From Nocardia concava NBRC 100430 (GTDB lineage Bacteria; Actinomycetota; Actinomycetes; Mycobacteriales; Mycobacteriaceae): 64,000 nucleotides of DNA. The first letter of the stretch is position 1; each line of letters starts with the position of its first letter. A model generated the notes under the pieces. The model saw only the letters and a program-made list of their open reading frames with translations, searched no databases and was not told where the DNA came from. This document shows positions 35,890-44,852 of this stretch, piece after piece. Made by a program: the position numbers and the translations under genes. The stretch is from positions 1 to 64,000 of the forward strand of contig NZ_BAFX01000094.1 in NCBI RefSeq assembly GCF_000308815.1, given 5' to 3'.

Positions 35890-36198
35890 TCAGGAGGGGG
35901 CGTGTAGGAAACTGTCGAGCTGGGCCTTCAGCGTCTGTTCGGTGTCCTCGTAAGTGGCGTGGGCCTGATCGGTCGCCTCGGCGAGGACGTGCAGCTGGTC
36001 CGCCATCTCACCCAGCGTGGCCGTCAGCGGTTCGCCCACGGTCTCAGCGGCCGCTCCGATGGCCGAATTGGGCATGGACCGGGCGACTTTCGCGATCTGG
36101 TCCACCGGGTCGATGACCGCGATCGCATCGGCCTCGTTCCGGATGCCCGCCGCCATGATTCGAAGCGCCACGATGTCGGCGCGCAGCATGTCCGCCAT
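35890..36198 (-). CDS. EspC-like type VII secretion target protein
   Basis: 102 residues, all helical, of the size and pattern of EspC/WXG100-superfamily substrates: LRADIVALRIMAAGIRNEADAI, a GAAAETVGEPL turn, then a second helix. Near its C terminus is YEDTE, fitting the YxxxD/E export signal of mycobacterial type VII secretion. ATG 36198 follows GGGGGA. It lies directly upstream of the DUF1023 hydrolase gene. No ESX core genes are in the window, so export would use a system encoded elsewhere. Confidence 0.78.
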   Translation of the reverse strand: MADMLRADIVALRIMAAGIRNEADAIAVIDPVDQIAKVARSMPNSAIGAAAETVGEPLTATLGEMADQLHVLAEATDQAHATYEDTEQTLKAQLDSFLHAPS

Positions 36199-36307
36199 GC
36201 TTCCCCCTTCGTTGTGACCACACCCTAGCGGGGGCGGTACGACCAGGTGGGATGAGAAGTTCAGAATGTGGACAGCGCAGTGCCTGTTCACATCCTGGGT
36301 CGCCTGT

Positions 36308-37282
36308 TCACTTCTTCTCGCGGCGGGCGGCCTCCCGGGCCAGTGCCCGATCGCGATGCTCCTCGAACCGGACGACGTCCTTGCCGAGCTTGTCGAGGAA
36401 GGTGGCCAGCCGGTCGCGCGTGCGCTCACCGCGCCCGGTGAAGTCGTTGCGCTCGAAGATGTTCCATCTCCGCAGCACCGGCATGATGACCTCGTCGAGG
36501 TGCTGGCGCAGATCGTAGATGCCGTGCTTGGCGATGAGCACGCTGTTGCGCCGGAAGTCGGGCATGCCCGCGCCGGGCATGCGGAAGTTCTCGATGACCG
36601 CCGCGATGGCGTCGAGCGCGTCGTCGGGAACCAAGTCGAGGGCCGCGCCGCAGATATTGCGGTAGAAGACCATGTGCAGGTTCTCGTCGGCCGCGATGCG
36701 GGCGAGCATGCGGTCGGCGATCGGATCCTGGCAGGCCTTCCCGGTATTGCGGTGCGAGACCCGGGTGGCCAGTTCCTGGAAGGTCACGTATGCGACGCCG
36801 TGCAGCACCGCGTGATCGCCGGTGCCGGTGGGATCGTCGACCCCCTGCCCCATGACCGTCATGCGCGCCTGTTCCAGCGCGACCGGGTCGACGCCGCGGG
36901 TGACCACCAGGTAATCGCGCAGCACGATGCCGTGCCGGTTCTCCTCGGCGGTCCAGCGGTCCACCCAGGTCCGCCAGACGCCGTCGCGGGAGAAGGAGTC
37001 GGAGATGAGCCGGTGGTAGGAGGGCAGATTGTCCTCGGTGAGCAGGTTGGTGACCATGGCCGCGCGGGCCACCTCGCCGAGCCGGGATTGTTCGGGTTCC
37101 CAATCGATTCCGCCCATGGCCGCGAAATTGCGGCCCTCGTCCCAGGGCACGTAGTCGTGGGGATGCCAGTCCTTGGCCATCGATAGATGGCGGTTCAGAT
37201 TCGACTCCGCCACCGGTTCGAGTTCGGCCAGCAGTGCGCGTGCGGGAATGGTTCGAGCTCGTGCGGAAATGATCTCAGCCAC
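36308..37282 (-). CDS. Acyl-ACP desaturase (DesA family)
   Basis: 324 residues of the ferritin-like diiron fold. Iron-ligand motifs are visible: AEENRHGIVLRDY (EENRH) and ADENLHMVFYRNI (DENLH), with a Glu in LTEDNLPSYHR. The M. tuberculosis DesA1/DesA2 proteins introduce double bonds into acyl-ACP during mycolic acid synthesis. A GTG start at 37282 is used (MAEIISARA). It fits the KasA/B-type, FabH-like and FadD genes elsewhere in the window as part of lipid metabolism, but is not in an operon with them. Confidence 0.93.
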   Translation of the reverse strand: MAEIISARARTIPARALLAELEPVAESNLNRHLSMAKDWHPHDYVPWDEGRNFAAMGGIDWEPEQSRLGEVARAAMVTNLLTEDNLPSYHRLISDSFSRDGVWRTWVDRWTAEENRHGIVLRDYLVVTRGVDPVALEQARMTVMGQGVDDPTGTGDHAVLHGVAYVTFQELATRVSHRNTGKACQDPIADRMLARIAADENLHMVFYRNICGAALDLVPDDALDAIAAVIENFRMPGAGMPDFRRNSVLIAKHGIYDLRQHLDEVIMPVLRRWNIFERNDFTGRGERTRDRLATFLDKLGKDVVRFEEHRDRALAREAARREKK

Positions 37283-37486
37283 GTCGTATCCCTGCTCATG
37301 ACGACTAGTCTCGTTTCGCGAGCCTACTCGGATATTCGCCGAATCGCCTTGGCGCTCTTGAAAGACGACCGTTCTGCAATGACGCCGGTCATTCGCCAGC
37401 GAGCTGGGTGGCGGGCACGTTAATGTGGGTCAGCGCGTGCGCGATTCACCGGGGAAACAACGTCTGCGATACCTGAGGAGGGGCAG

Positions 37487-38512
37487 ATGGCGGCCGTTCC
37501 CGCAGCTGCGAGAAAGGCACTACCCACCGTCGGCTTCACCATTCTGGTAGCGGCCGCGGCGGTTTGGCAGCGGGATGCGGTGCTCACCGGAGTCCACGCA
37601 TTGCTGGGGGCGGATCCGCGCTGGCTGCTCGTCGCCGGGCTCGCGACGCTGGCCCTGTGGCCCACCTCGGTTTTCATGCTGCACGGTTCGATTCCGGCGC
37701 GCACCGACGCCCGGCAGTTGTTCGCCCTGCAGCTCGCGGTGCCGGCCATCGGACTGGTGCCCGCCGCGTCGCTGCTGCTGCGGCTGCGGTTCCTGCGCAA
37801 GACGGGGCTCAGCCATACCGGCGCGATGGCGTCGATGGCGCTGATGGGATTCGCCGCGTTGATGGTGCGGGTGCCGCTGGTGGTGATCGCCGCGCTGGCC
37901 GCGCCGGGCCTGATGAGCCGCAATGGCGAGCCGCCGCCCTGGCACGATCTGGGCGCGCGGACCGGCGCACTGTGGGACCACTACATCGGCGAGAATCTCT
38001 GGCGCACAGCGGCAATCATGATCATCGGGCTGGCTGTGGTCGCCGCGCTCGCACTGGCCCTGCATCGCCGGGTGCGCACGCACGGCGGCTGGCGTCAGCT
38101 GCCCTCGCGCATGCGTCACGCCCGCTCGGATGCCGGGATGGCCTGGAAATCGGTGGCGGCCACCGCGATCCTGCCCCGCCGCGCGGCCGCCCTCTGGATC
38201 TGCGCGCTGCTGCAGCCGCTGCTCATGGTGGTGGCGCTGTGGGCGGTACTGCACGCGGTCGGCGCGAACCTGAGCCTGCCCGATACCTTCGTCGTCGAAT
38301 TGGTGACCGTGGCGCTGGCGCCGCTGCTGCCCTCACCGAACGGGGTGGCCACCAAGGAGATCACCATTGCCGCGGGGCTGACCGCGGTCGCGGGGCTGAC
38401 CGTCGGGGTGGCGGTCGGTGCGGCCCTGGGGTTCCGGCTCCTCACCTTCTGGTGCCAGATCCCCCTGGGCCTCGCGTCCTTCGCCTATCTGAACCACCGC
38501 CGCGCCATCTGA
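37487..38512 (+). CDS. LPG synthase TM-like (UPF0104) integral membrane protein
   Basis: 341 residues with about eight hydrophobic segments. It has the ALQLAVPAIGLVPAASLLLRLRFLRKTGL region and the late PSPNGVATKEITIAAGLTAVAGLT that are typical of the transmembrane domain of lysylphosphatidylglycerol synthase/flippase proteins. The cytosolic aminoacyltransferase domain of MprF is absent, so it may be a flippase-like or stand-alone member. ATG 37487 follows GGAGGGG. Divergent from desA. Confidence 0.78.
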   Translation: MAAVPAAARKALPTVGFTILVAAAAVWQRDAVLTGVHALLGADPRWLLVAGLATLALWPTSVFMLHGSIPARTDARQLFALQLAVPAIGLVPAASLLLRLRFLRKTGLSHTGAMASMALMGFAALMVRVPLVVIAALAAPGLMSRNGEPPPWHDLGARTGALWDHYIGENLWRTAAIMIIGLAVVAALALALHRRVRTHGGWRQLPSRMRHARSDAGMAWKSVAATAILPRRAAALWICALLQPLLMVVALWAVLHAVGANLSLPDTFVVELVTVALAPLLPSPNGVATKEITIAAGLTAVAGLTVGVAVGAALGFRLLTFWCQIPLGLASFAYLNHRRAI

Positions 38513-38528
38513 CCGCGCGGCGGCCGCA

Positions 38529-38786
38529 CTACTTGTTCAGCTTGCAATCGATGGTCGCGTACTTCGCGACACCGCCCCAGGTGGTCTGCGCGACGCCCAT
38601 CGCCTGACGCTTGCTCCACTTGGCCTCGACGGCGGGCAGCGTCGGGAGCTTCTCCCCCGCCCAGGTCTCGGCATTGCAGGTGTAGGTCGGGACCCCGGCC
38701 TGCGCGGGCGCGGCGTCGACGACGGCCGAGACCGGCGCCAGTGCGAACACGGCTACCGGCAGACCGATCCAATACTTCTTGCTCAC
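38529..38786 (-). CDS. Small secreted protein of unknown function
   Basis: 85 residues with a signal peptide (KKYWIGLPVAVFALAPVSAVVDAAPAQA), giving a mature protein of roughly 57 residues with two Cys (YTCNAET and IDCKLNK) likely forming one disulfide. The GTG start at 38786 follows AAGGAG. No family recognised. It is convergent with the LPG-synthase-like gene, 16 bp away. Confidence 0.78.
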   Translation of the reverse strand: MSKKYWIGLPVAVFALAPVSAVVDAAPAQAGVPTYTCNAETWAGEKLPTLPAVEAKWSKRQAMGVAQTTWGGVAKYATIDCKLNK

Positions 38787-38954
38787 GGCGACTCCTTGTG
38801 CGATCTCGGGTGAGCTGGCGAACAGCAGCCCAGATTCTCGCACGGCTTCGGCGAGCCCGCGCCGCGAACGCCGCGATCATGGCCGAGGATGAGGGCACTT
38901 TCGGCGCTCCCGGAGCGTTGATCACATAAGGCGACCATCACGAAGGAGTGCGCC

Positions 38955-39230
38955 ATGTCGTTCATCGGGAGCCTGCTCGGGCTGGTCCTGACCCTGTTCA
39001 TGCTGCTGCTCATCGCACGCCTGATCCTGGATTGGATCGTCACACTCAGCGACAATCCGCAGGGCATCCGCAAGCCGCGCGAAATCGTCTACAAGCTGAC
39101 CGAGCCGGTCATCGCCCCGGTCCGCAAGTTCCTACACCCGATCCGCCTCGGCGGGATCCAGATCGATCTGGCGTTCACGGTGGTGTTCATCGTGGTGCTG
39201 ATCCTGCGGGCGGTCGCGTTCAGCCTCTGA
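38955..39230 (+). CDS. YggT family membrane protein
   Basis: 91 residues: two membrane segments around a conserved amphipathic block (PREIVYKLTEPVIAPVRKFLHPIRLGGIQIDLAF), diagnostic for YggT. In mycobacteria this family lies near Wag31 and division genes, but no division genes are present here. ATG 38955 follows GAAGGAG. The last 99 bp are overlapped antisense by the end of the MFS gene. Confidence 0.9.
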   Translation: MSFIGSLLGLVLTLFMLLLIARLILDWIVTLSDNPQGIRKPREIVYKLTEPVIAPVRKFLHPIRLGGIQIDLAFTVVFIVVLILRAVAFSL

Positions 39231-40430
39231 GAAGACGGGCCGCAGGAGAAAGGCCGCCGCGAGAATCAAGACGCCCGCCAGCGCGATGGCCGAGCGCGGA
39301 CTGGTGATCGCGGCGAGCAGCCCCCACAGCGCGGTCATCGCGGCCGTGGTGGCATTGCCGGTGATCGACCAGGCGGACAGGACCCGGGCGGTGCGGTCGG
39401 CCGGAGTCCGGGTCAGGCGGAAGGTGGCGTAGATCGGGTTGAAGACACCGCAGCAGGTGATGAGACCGAATTCCACGACGATCACCAGCAGCAGACCGGC
39501 CGGGCCGGTGCCGATGAACGCCAGTGCGAAAGACCAGCAGGACCGCAGGATTCCGCTGACGACGAGGATCCGGCCCTGACCGAACCGGTCCGCGAGCGGT
39601 CTGGCGATCCGGGATCCGAGCAATCCGCCCAGGCACGGCAGCCCGAACGCGAGACCGTATTGCCAAGGGGCGAACCCGAGTTCGCGCAGCATGATGACGG
39701 CCAGCAGCGGCGCGGTCGCCATGATCAGCGAATTCACCAGCACGGTATTGAGGAACAGGGGCCGCAGCATGCGGTGGGCGAGGATGTAGCGCCAACCCTC
39801 GATCAAATCCCCCTTGCGGAAACCCTGCGACGAATCACCTTCGGGCCGTGCCTCTCCCCCGCCGATCGCGCGAATCCCCAAGGCCGACAACAGAAAACTG
39901 ACCGCATTCGCCGCCACCGTCACCACCGGCCCGAAGATCCCGATCGCCGCGCCCCCGAGCGGCGGCCCCAGTACCGACGCCGTCCACATGGTCGATTCGA
40001 ACCGGCCGTTCGCGACCAGCAGATCCTCCTTGGCCACCAGTGTTTTCAGATACGCCCCGGAGGCCGACCGGAACGCGATATCGGCCGCCGCCACGATCAC
40101 CGACACCACCAGCAGCTGCGCGAAACTCAACACCCCGAGCACATAGGCCAGCGGCACGCTGAGCACCACCGCGAAGCGGACCACATCGGTGGCGATCAAT
40201 ACCGGCCGCTTCCTGCGGAATTCGACCCACGGCCCCAGCGGCACCGCGACCAGCGCACCCACCGCCAACCCGGCCGCCGCCAGCAGCGATACCTCACCCG
40301 GACCCACGTGCAGGACAAGCACCGCGATCAAGGGAAAAGCATCGAACGCGAGCCACGATCCCGCGATGCTCACCGCGTACGCCGCCCACAACCACGCGAA
40401 TCCGCGCCCCAGCGACCGCCCGCCCGCCAT
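39132..40430 (-). CDS. MFS transporter (MFS_3/enterobactin-exporter-like)
   Basis: 432 residues, 12 hydrophobic helices; motif FAWLWAAYAVSIAGSWL at helix 1, the loop VEFRRKRPVLIATDVVRF after helix 2 and ARPLADRFGQGRILVVSGI in the second half match the MFS_3 group (EntS-like exporters, macrolide efflux). The C-terminal tail of about 33 residues (SEAERDRPQDQHHDEHHRER onwards) is polar and His-rich and is read antisense to yggT. ATG 40430 (MAGGRSLG) or 40451. Substrate unknown. Confidence 0.85.
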   Translation of the reverse strand: MAGGRSLGRGFAWLWAAYAVSIAGSWLAFDAFPLIAVLVLHVGPGEVSLLAAAGLAVGALVAVPLGPWVEFRRKRPVLIATDVVRFAVVLSVPLAYVLGVLSFAQLLVVSVIVAAADIAFRSASGAYLKTLVAKEDLLVANGRFESTMWTASVLGPPLGGAAIGIFGPVVTVAANAVSFLLSALGIRAIGGGEARPEGDSSQGFRKGDLIEGWRYILAHRMLRPLFLNTVLVNSLIMATAPLLAVIMLRELGFAPWQYGLAFGLPCLGGLLGSRIARPLADRFGQGRILVVSGILRSCWSFALAFIGTGPAGLLLVIVVEFGLITCCGVFNPIYATFRLTRTPADRTARVLSAWSITGNATTAAMTALWGLLAAITSPRSAIALAGVLILAAAFLLRPVFSEAERDRPQDQHHDEHHRERQIDLDPAEADRV

Positions 40431-40585
40431 ACCCGCCACCTCATCCTCCACCGATCTCGACCGCGAGATCGAAACAGAAGCGCCGAGGCAGGATCAAACA
40501 ACTACTCGCTCGGCGAGCCACAACCCGCGGTTGTCCGCCGGGCCATTGCGGAATATCTGTCGGACCCGGGTGCTTGGATGGGGGC

Positions 40586-41101
40586 ATGACGAGCGCTGAC
40601 TTGCTGGTGGACGCCTTCGGACGAATCAAGGAAAACGTGCACGGCGCGGTAGCCGACCTGACCCAGGAGGAACTGGGCACGCAACTCGAACCCGGCGCCA
40701 ACTCCATCGCCTGGCTGATCTGGCATCTGACCCGAGTCCAGGACGATCACATCGCCGACGTCGCCGACCTCCCCCAGGTCTGGACCGCCGCGGGCTGGTC
40801 CAAACGCTTCGACCTCCCCTTCGACGACTCCGCCACCGGCTACGCCCAAACCGCCGCGGATGTCGCCGCCCTCGCCTCCGTCCCCGCCGACCTGCTACTC
40901 GGTTACTTCGACGCCGTGCAGGCTCAATCCCTCGCCTACGTCTCCGCCCTCACCGATGCCGACCTCCCCCGCATCGTCGACACCCGCTGGGATCCCCCGG
41001 TAACCCTCGGCGTCCGCCTGATCAGCGTCATCGACGACGACATCCAGCACTCCGGCCAAGCCGCCTACATCCGAGGAATCCTGTTGCGCCGCCGGGCCTA
41101 G
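40586..41101 (+). CDS. DinB/DUF664 family protein (mycothiol-dependent transferase-like)
   Basis: 171 residues, four-helix DinB fold. The potential metal-site His residues are in AWLIWHLTRVQDDHIAD and DDDIQHSGQAAYIRG. Actinobacterial members include mycothiol-S-transferases and maleylpyruvate isomerases; which applies is not visible. ATG 40586 follows a run of G; an in-frame TTG at 40574 exists. Overlaps the convergent SDR by 4 bp. Confidence 0.85.
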   Translation: MTSADLLVDAFGRIKENVHGAVADLTQEELGTQLEPGANSIAWLIWHLTRVQDDHIADVADLPQVWTAAGWSKRFDLPFDDSATGYAQTAADVAALASVPADLLLGYFDAVQAQSLAYVSALTDADLPRIVDTRWDPPVTLGVRLISVIDDDIQHSGQAAYIRGILLRRRA

Positions 41102-42048
41102 TGCCACTCGTAGGTGATTCCGGTGAGCTTCTCACTGAGCTGCCAGAGGCGGCGGGCCTCGAATCGGCTGTAGGCGATGGGATTTCGAAGAGTCCGCCGG
41201 GGGTAACCGAAGGCTTCGAAAGCCGGGCCGATATACGAATTTCCAGCGAGATTCGGCATTGTCGCGCCGTATAGCTGCGGCAGCGCGCCCAGAGAATCGG
41301 ACTGGGCAAAGGAGAATAGCAACCGCTGCTGCATCGCCGCGAGGCGGCCGCCCAGGCCAGATTCCGGGTCGGAGTCGTAGAGGTTGGTGGCTGACAAGCC
41401 GGGGTGGGCGGCTACGGCGGTGAGTTGGGTGCCCGCCGATTCAGCCCGGCGTTGGAGTTCGGCGGTGAAAAGCAGGTTGGCGAGTTTGGATTGGCTGTAG
41501 GCGAGCCAACGGATATAGACGACACGCCAATTCGGGTCGAACCAGTTGATCAGGCCGCCCCACGCCGCGATCGAGGAGACCGTGACCACGCGGGGGTTCG
41601 GGGCGCGGAGCAAGCCCGGTAGCAGCAGGCCGGTCAAGGCGTAGTGCCCCAGATGGTTGGTGCCGAATTGCGCGTCGAAGCCGTCGGCGGTGCGTTCGTG
41701 CCGGGGTAACGCCATCACGCCCGCGTTGTTGACCAGGATGTCGATAGGCGTCTCGCGCACGTCGAGGTGGTCGGCGGCGCGGCGGACGGAGGTCAGATCG
41801 GCCAGATCCAGCGGCAGCACTTCGGGTTTCGGACCGCTGGCCGCATCGCTGACCTGCTGTAGCGCGGCGGCGGCCTTGATTTCGTTGCGGCAGGCCAGCA
41901 GCACGTGGGCGCCCTTGGCGGCCAGCGCTTCCGCGGTGCGCAGGCCCAGACCGCTATTGGCCCCGGTCACCACGGCGGTCTTGCCGGTCTGATCCGGGAT
42001 GTCCGCGGTGGTCCAGCGGCGGGCGAACAGTTCTCTGGCACAAACCAT
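41098..42048 (-). CDS. Short-chain dehydrogenase/reductase (retinol dehydrogenase/WWOX-like)
   Basis: 316 residues. Rossmann motif TGANSGLGLRTAEAL, NNAG (LVNNAGVMALP), catalytic Ser (VVTVSSIAAW) and Tyr-Lys (AYSQSKLANLLF). It resembles NAD(P)H-dependent reductases acting on lipids, retinol or protochlorophyllide-like substrates. A GTCCCAGACAG-type element with a well placed -10 (TAGGGT, 42060-42055) ends 6 nt before the ATG, so the transcript is likely leaderless and controlled with the other genes sharing that motif. Divergent from the SRPBCC gene. Confidence 0.9.
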   Translation of the reverse strand: MVCARELFARRWTTADIPDQTGKTAVVTGANSGLGLRTAEALAAKGAHVLLACRNEIKAAAALQQVSDAASGPKPEVLPLDLADLTSVRRAADHLDVRETPIDILVNNAGVMALPRHERTADGFDAQFGTNHLGHYALTGLLLPGLLRAPNPRVVTVSSIAAWGGLINWFDPNWRVVYIRWLAYSQSKLANLLFTAELQRRAESAGTQLTAVAAHPGLSATNLYDSDPESGLGGRLAAMQQRLLFSFAQSDSLGALPQLYGATMPNLAGNSYIGPAFEAFGYPRRTLRNPIAYSRFEARRLWQLSEKLTGITYEWH

Positions 42049-42054
42049 GACGCG

Positions 42055-42074
42055 ACCCTATTCTGTCTGGGACA
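42055..42074 (-). promoter_or_regulatory. GTCCCAGACAG-type operator and -10 of the SDR gene
   Basis: On the minus strand TGTCCCAGACA (42074-42064) is followed by G, AA and TAGGGT (42060-42055). The palindrome arms are TGTC and GACA around CCA. Spacing to the -10 is identical to the sites at 44808 and 50893. It lies between divergent SDR and SRPBCC genes and could affect both. Confidence 0.75.
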
Positions 42075-42095
42075 ATTTCGGAAGGGAACCGCTCA

Positions 42096-42689
42096 ATGAA
42101 CACCACCGTCATCGCCATCATCGCCATACTGCTCGTCCTCGGAGCACTCGGCGCGGGCATCGCTGTGTTCCTTCTACGCGGCTGGGCCACAGGGGTACTG
42201 GCCGGCGGCGGCTTCTCGGTCCGCCCGCTGACCGCCGAACAGATCGACCCCTTTCTCACCGACGCCGCCTTCACCGTCACCGTCCGCCGCGAATTCCCCT
42301 TCCCGCCGCACAAGGTCTGGGATGCGCTGCAACTCAATGGCACCTTCTCCTGGATTCCCTTGGTCAACGGCATCCACTATCGCGGCGACTATCGCCGCGA
42401 GGGCGCATCCCGCAGCTTCGACGGATTGCTGTTCGCCTGTGAGGAAAAGGTGGTCACCATGGCACAACACACGCGACTGTCGGTTACAGGAACACGAATC
42501 TCGATTCCCTTCGCCATAGACGCTTTCGCACAGGACTACCGGCTCGCCGAAACCGCGGGCGGCACCATGCTGACCTGGACAATCGCCTTCCGGCCGCGGC
42601 TGCTGACCTTCCTCCCGCTGCGCTGGGCCGCCCCGTTCGTGAAACCTTTCCTCTCGCTGGGAATCCGCGGATTGGCAGCACGCATCTGA
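42096..42689 (+). CDS. SRPBCC family protein with N-terminal membrane anchor
   Basis: 197 residues: one hydrophobic segment at residues 4-30, then a START/Bet v1-like (SRPBCC) domain with the typical VTVRREFPFPPHKVWDALQLNGTFSWIPLVNGIHY opening and the late TAGGTMLTWTIAF strand. Such domains bind hydrophobic ligands such as lipids, polyketides or quinones. It is divergent from an SDR with the GTCCCAGACAG element between them, suggesting joint regulation and a lipid-like substrate. Confidence 0.85.
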   Translation: MNTTVIAIIAILLVLGALGAGIAVFLLRGWATGVLAGGGFSVRPLTAEQIDPFLTDAAFTVTVRREFPFPPHKVWDALQLNGTFSWIPLVNGIHYRGDYRREGASRSFDGLLFACEEKVVTMAQHTRLSVTGTRISIPFAIDAFAQDYRLAETAGGTMLTWTIAFRPRLLTFLPLRWAAPFVKPFLSLGIRGLAARI

Positions 42690-42784
42690 GTGTCGTCCTG
42701 CTTCGACAGGATTTCCGGGCTAGCCTCGCAGGCGCTCGTGAATTCTCTGCAGGACATGCCAATTGGTCGAAAAGGATACGAAAA

Positions 42785-44044
42785 GTGAATAGCCTGGCAG
42801 ACTTCTCCACTCGCAACGGCGGATTCCGCAATGTCGTGGTTACCGCGGTCGAGATGACCACCTCGATCGCACCCGATACGGAGGGCACCTGGCAGGGACT
42901 GCTGTCCGGGGCCAGCGGCATCGCCACCCTCACCGATCCGGAAATCACCGAGCTGAACCTGCCCGTCACCATCGGCGGCAAACTCGCGGCGGACCCGACC
43001 GACGAGCTGGATCGAATCAAGAAGCGCCGCATGTGTTACGTGCAGCAGATGTCGTATGTGATGGGAAAGCGCCTGTGGGCCACCGCCGGTAGCCCCGAGG
43101 TCGACAAGGACCGCCTGGGCGTGTGCATCGGCACCGGCCTCGGCGGCGCGGACACCATCGTCGACGCCAATGACGCCATGCGCGATCACGGCTACCGCAA
43201 GGTGTCGCCGTTCGCGGTGCCCATGTCCATGCCCAATGGCGTCTCCGGCGTGGTCGGCCTGGAGATCGGGGCGCGCGCCAGCCTGGTCACGCCGGTGTCG
43301 GCGTGCGCGTCGGGCAATGAGGCGCTGGTGCACGCGTGGCGCTCCATCGTGCTCGGCGAGGCCGACATGATCGTGGCGGGCGGCGTCGAGGGATACATCA
43401 ATCCCGTTGCGATCGCCGGTTTCTCGATGGCGCGCGCCTTGAGCACCCGTCTCGACGAGCCCGAACGCGCCTCGCGCCCCTTCGACCGGGATCGCGACGG
43501 TTTCGTCTTCGGCGAGGCCGCGGCGCTGCTGCTGGTCGAGGCCGAGGACCACGCCCTGGCGCGCGGGGCCAAGCCGCTGGCGCGACTACTCGGTGCGGGC
43601 CTGACCGCCGACGGCTACCACATGGTCGCCCCCGATCCGGAGGGTCTGGGCTGCGCCCGCGCCATGCGCCGCGCGCTCGAGTCCGCCGGTGTGAGCGCCG
43701 CGGAGGTCGATCACGTCAATGCCCACGCCACCGGCACCAGCATCGGAGATCTGGCCGAGGCCAAGGGCATTGCCGCCGCCGTCGGCACCCACCCGTCGGT
43801 GTACGCGCCGAAATCCGCGCTGGGCCATTCGGTGGGCGCGGTCGGCGCGCTCGAGGCGATCATCTCCGTGCTCACCCTGCGCGATCAGGTGATCCCCCCG
43901 ACCCTGAATCTCGAAAACCAGGACCCCGAGGTCGATCTCGACGTGGTGCACACCAAACCCCGCCACACCGATGTCGAATTCGCGCTGAACAACTCCTTCG
44001 GCTTCGGCGGCCACAACGCGGCGGTGCTGTTCGGGCGCTACTGA
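42785..44044 (+). CDS. Beta-ketoacyl-ACP synthase II, KasA/KasB-type
   Basis: 419 residues of the FabF/Kas family with the complete Cys-His-His triad: Cys in VSACASGNEA, His in VNAHATGTSIGD and His in ALGHSVGAVGAL, plus NNSFGFGGHNA at the end. KasA/KasB extend meromycolate chains on the FAS-II system. Here the gene is an orphan, without fabD, acpM or accD6 neighbours, so it is probably an additional copy. GTG 42785 follows AAAGGA. Its end overlaps the convergent SDR by 7 bp. Confidence 0.92.
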   Translation: MNSLADFSTRNGGFRNVVVTAVEMTTSIAPDTEGTWQGLLSGASGIATLTDPEITELNLPVTIGGKLAADPTDELDRIKKRRMCYVQQMSYVMGKRLWATAGSPEVDKDRLGVCIGTGLGGADTIVDANDAMRDHGYRKVSPFAVPMSMPNGVSGVVGLEIGARASLVTPVSACASGNEALVHAWRSIVLGEADMIVAGGVEGYINPVAIAGFSMARALSTRLDEPERASRPFDRDRDGFVFGEAAALLLVEAEDHALARGAKPLARLLGAGLTADGYHMVAPDPEGLGCARAMRRALESAGVSAAEVDHVNAHATGTSIGDLAEAKGIAAAVGTHPSVYAPKSALGHSVGAVGALEAIISVLTLRDQVIPPTLNLENQDPEVDLDVVHTKPRHTDVEFALNNSFGFGGHNAAVLFGRY

Positions 44045-44742
44045 CGGCCGTCCAGCTTGGCGGTCAGATAGTCGTCGATACGGGTCAGGACGCGAGTGCG
44101 CAGGCCGGTCAGCCTGTCCGGCTCGAGCACTCGCGCCGCCGCCCGAATGATCGCGCGTGCGGCCTGCTCGTCGGAATCAGGCCCCGGGCATACCGCGGTC
44201 ACTCGTACCCCCGTCCCCGCGAACTCCAATCGCAAGCCCTCGGTGAGCATCTGCGCCGCCGCCTTGCTGGCGCAATACGCCGTGCTCAGCGGAACCGGCG
44301 TGAACGCCGCCACCGAGGTGACATTGATGATGCGCCCGCCGCGCCCGGAGTCGATCATCTGCCGCCCGAAATGCGTGCAGCCGTGGACCAATCCCCACAC
44401 GTTCACGTCCATCAGCCGCTCCCAATCCTCGAGCGAATGCTCGAGAAACGGTCCGGCCGTGGCGTATCGGGCAGTGTTGACCAGCACGTTCGGTGTCCCG
44501 AACTCGGCGCGCACATCCTCGGCGAAGCTCTCCATCGCCACCGCGTCGGCCACATCCACCGCGAACGGCGCGGCCTCGCCGCCGAATTCCTCGATGCTCT
44601 CCACGGTTTGGACCGCCCGGTCCTTGTCCAGATCCGCGACGACGACCACGGCCCGCTCGCGCGCGAAGCGCCGGGCCACCGCGCGGCCGATGCCGCCGCC
44701 GGCACCGGTAACGACGACAACCTCGTTTACGAAGCCTGTCAT
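44038..44742 (-). CDS. Short-chain dehydrogenase/reductase, divergent NNAG motif
   Basis: 234 residues. Cofactor motif TGAGGGIGRAV, catalytic Ser (VTSVAAF) and Tyr-Lys (AYCASKAAA) are intact, but the usual NNAG reads NTARYAT. ATG 44742 (MTGFVNEVVV) follows GAGGAA; a longer frame to 44796 is less likely. It is divergent from another SDR gene with the perfect ACTGTC-CCA-GACAGT palindrome between them, so both may be controlled by it. Substrate unknown. Confidence 0.88.
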   Translation of the reverse strand: MTGFVNEVVVVTGAGGGIGRAVARRFARERAVVVVADLDKDRAVQTVESIEEFGGEAAPFAVDVADAVAMESFAEDVRAEFGTPNVLVNTARYATAGPFLEHSLEDWERLMDVNVWGLVHGCTHFGRQMIDSGRGGRIINVTSVAAFTPVPLSTAYCASKAAAQMLTEGLRLEFAGTGVRVTAVCPGPDSDEQAARAIIRAAARVLEPDRLTGLRTRVLTRIDDYLTAKLDGRQ

Positions 44743-44805
44743 GAGGTTCCTCTGTTTCCGCTGCTGCGGCGCTGCGTTCGTGAAATGAACATCCAAGTGG
44801 CGTCT

Positions 44806-44827
44806 ACTGTCCCAGACAGTATATACT
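44806..44827 (+). promoter_or_regulatory. Perfect ACTGTCCCAGACAGT operator with TATACT -10
   Basis: ACTGTC (44806-44811), CCA, GACAGT (44815-44820) form a perfect palindrome; TATACT (44822-44827) is a consensus -10 for the SDR at 44853, which has GGAGGAG before its ATG. The operator sits in the -35/-10 spacer. It is the best-conserved copy of the element shared with 42055 and 50893. Confidence 0.85.
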
Positions 44828-44852
44828 CTTCCTTCTCCACCGGAGGAGCAGA

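Noticed and set aside
42785..44044. Part of a FAS-II or polyketide cluster
   Set aside because: No acyl carrier protein, malonyltransferase or carboxylase gene is adjacent; only SDR and SRPBCC genes surround it.
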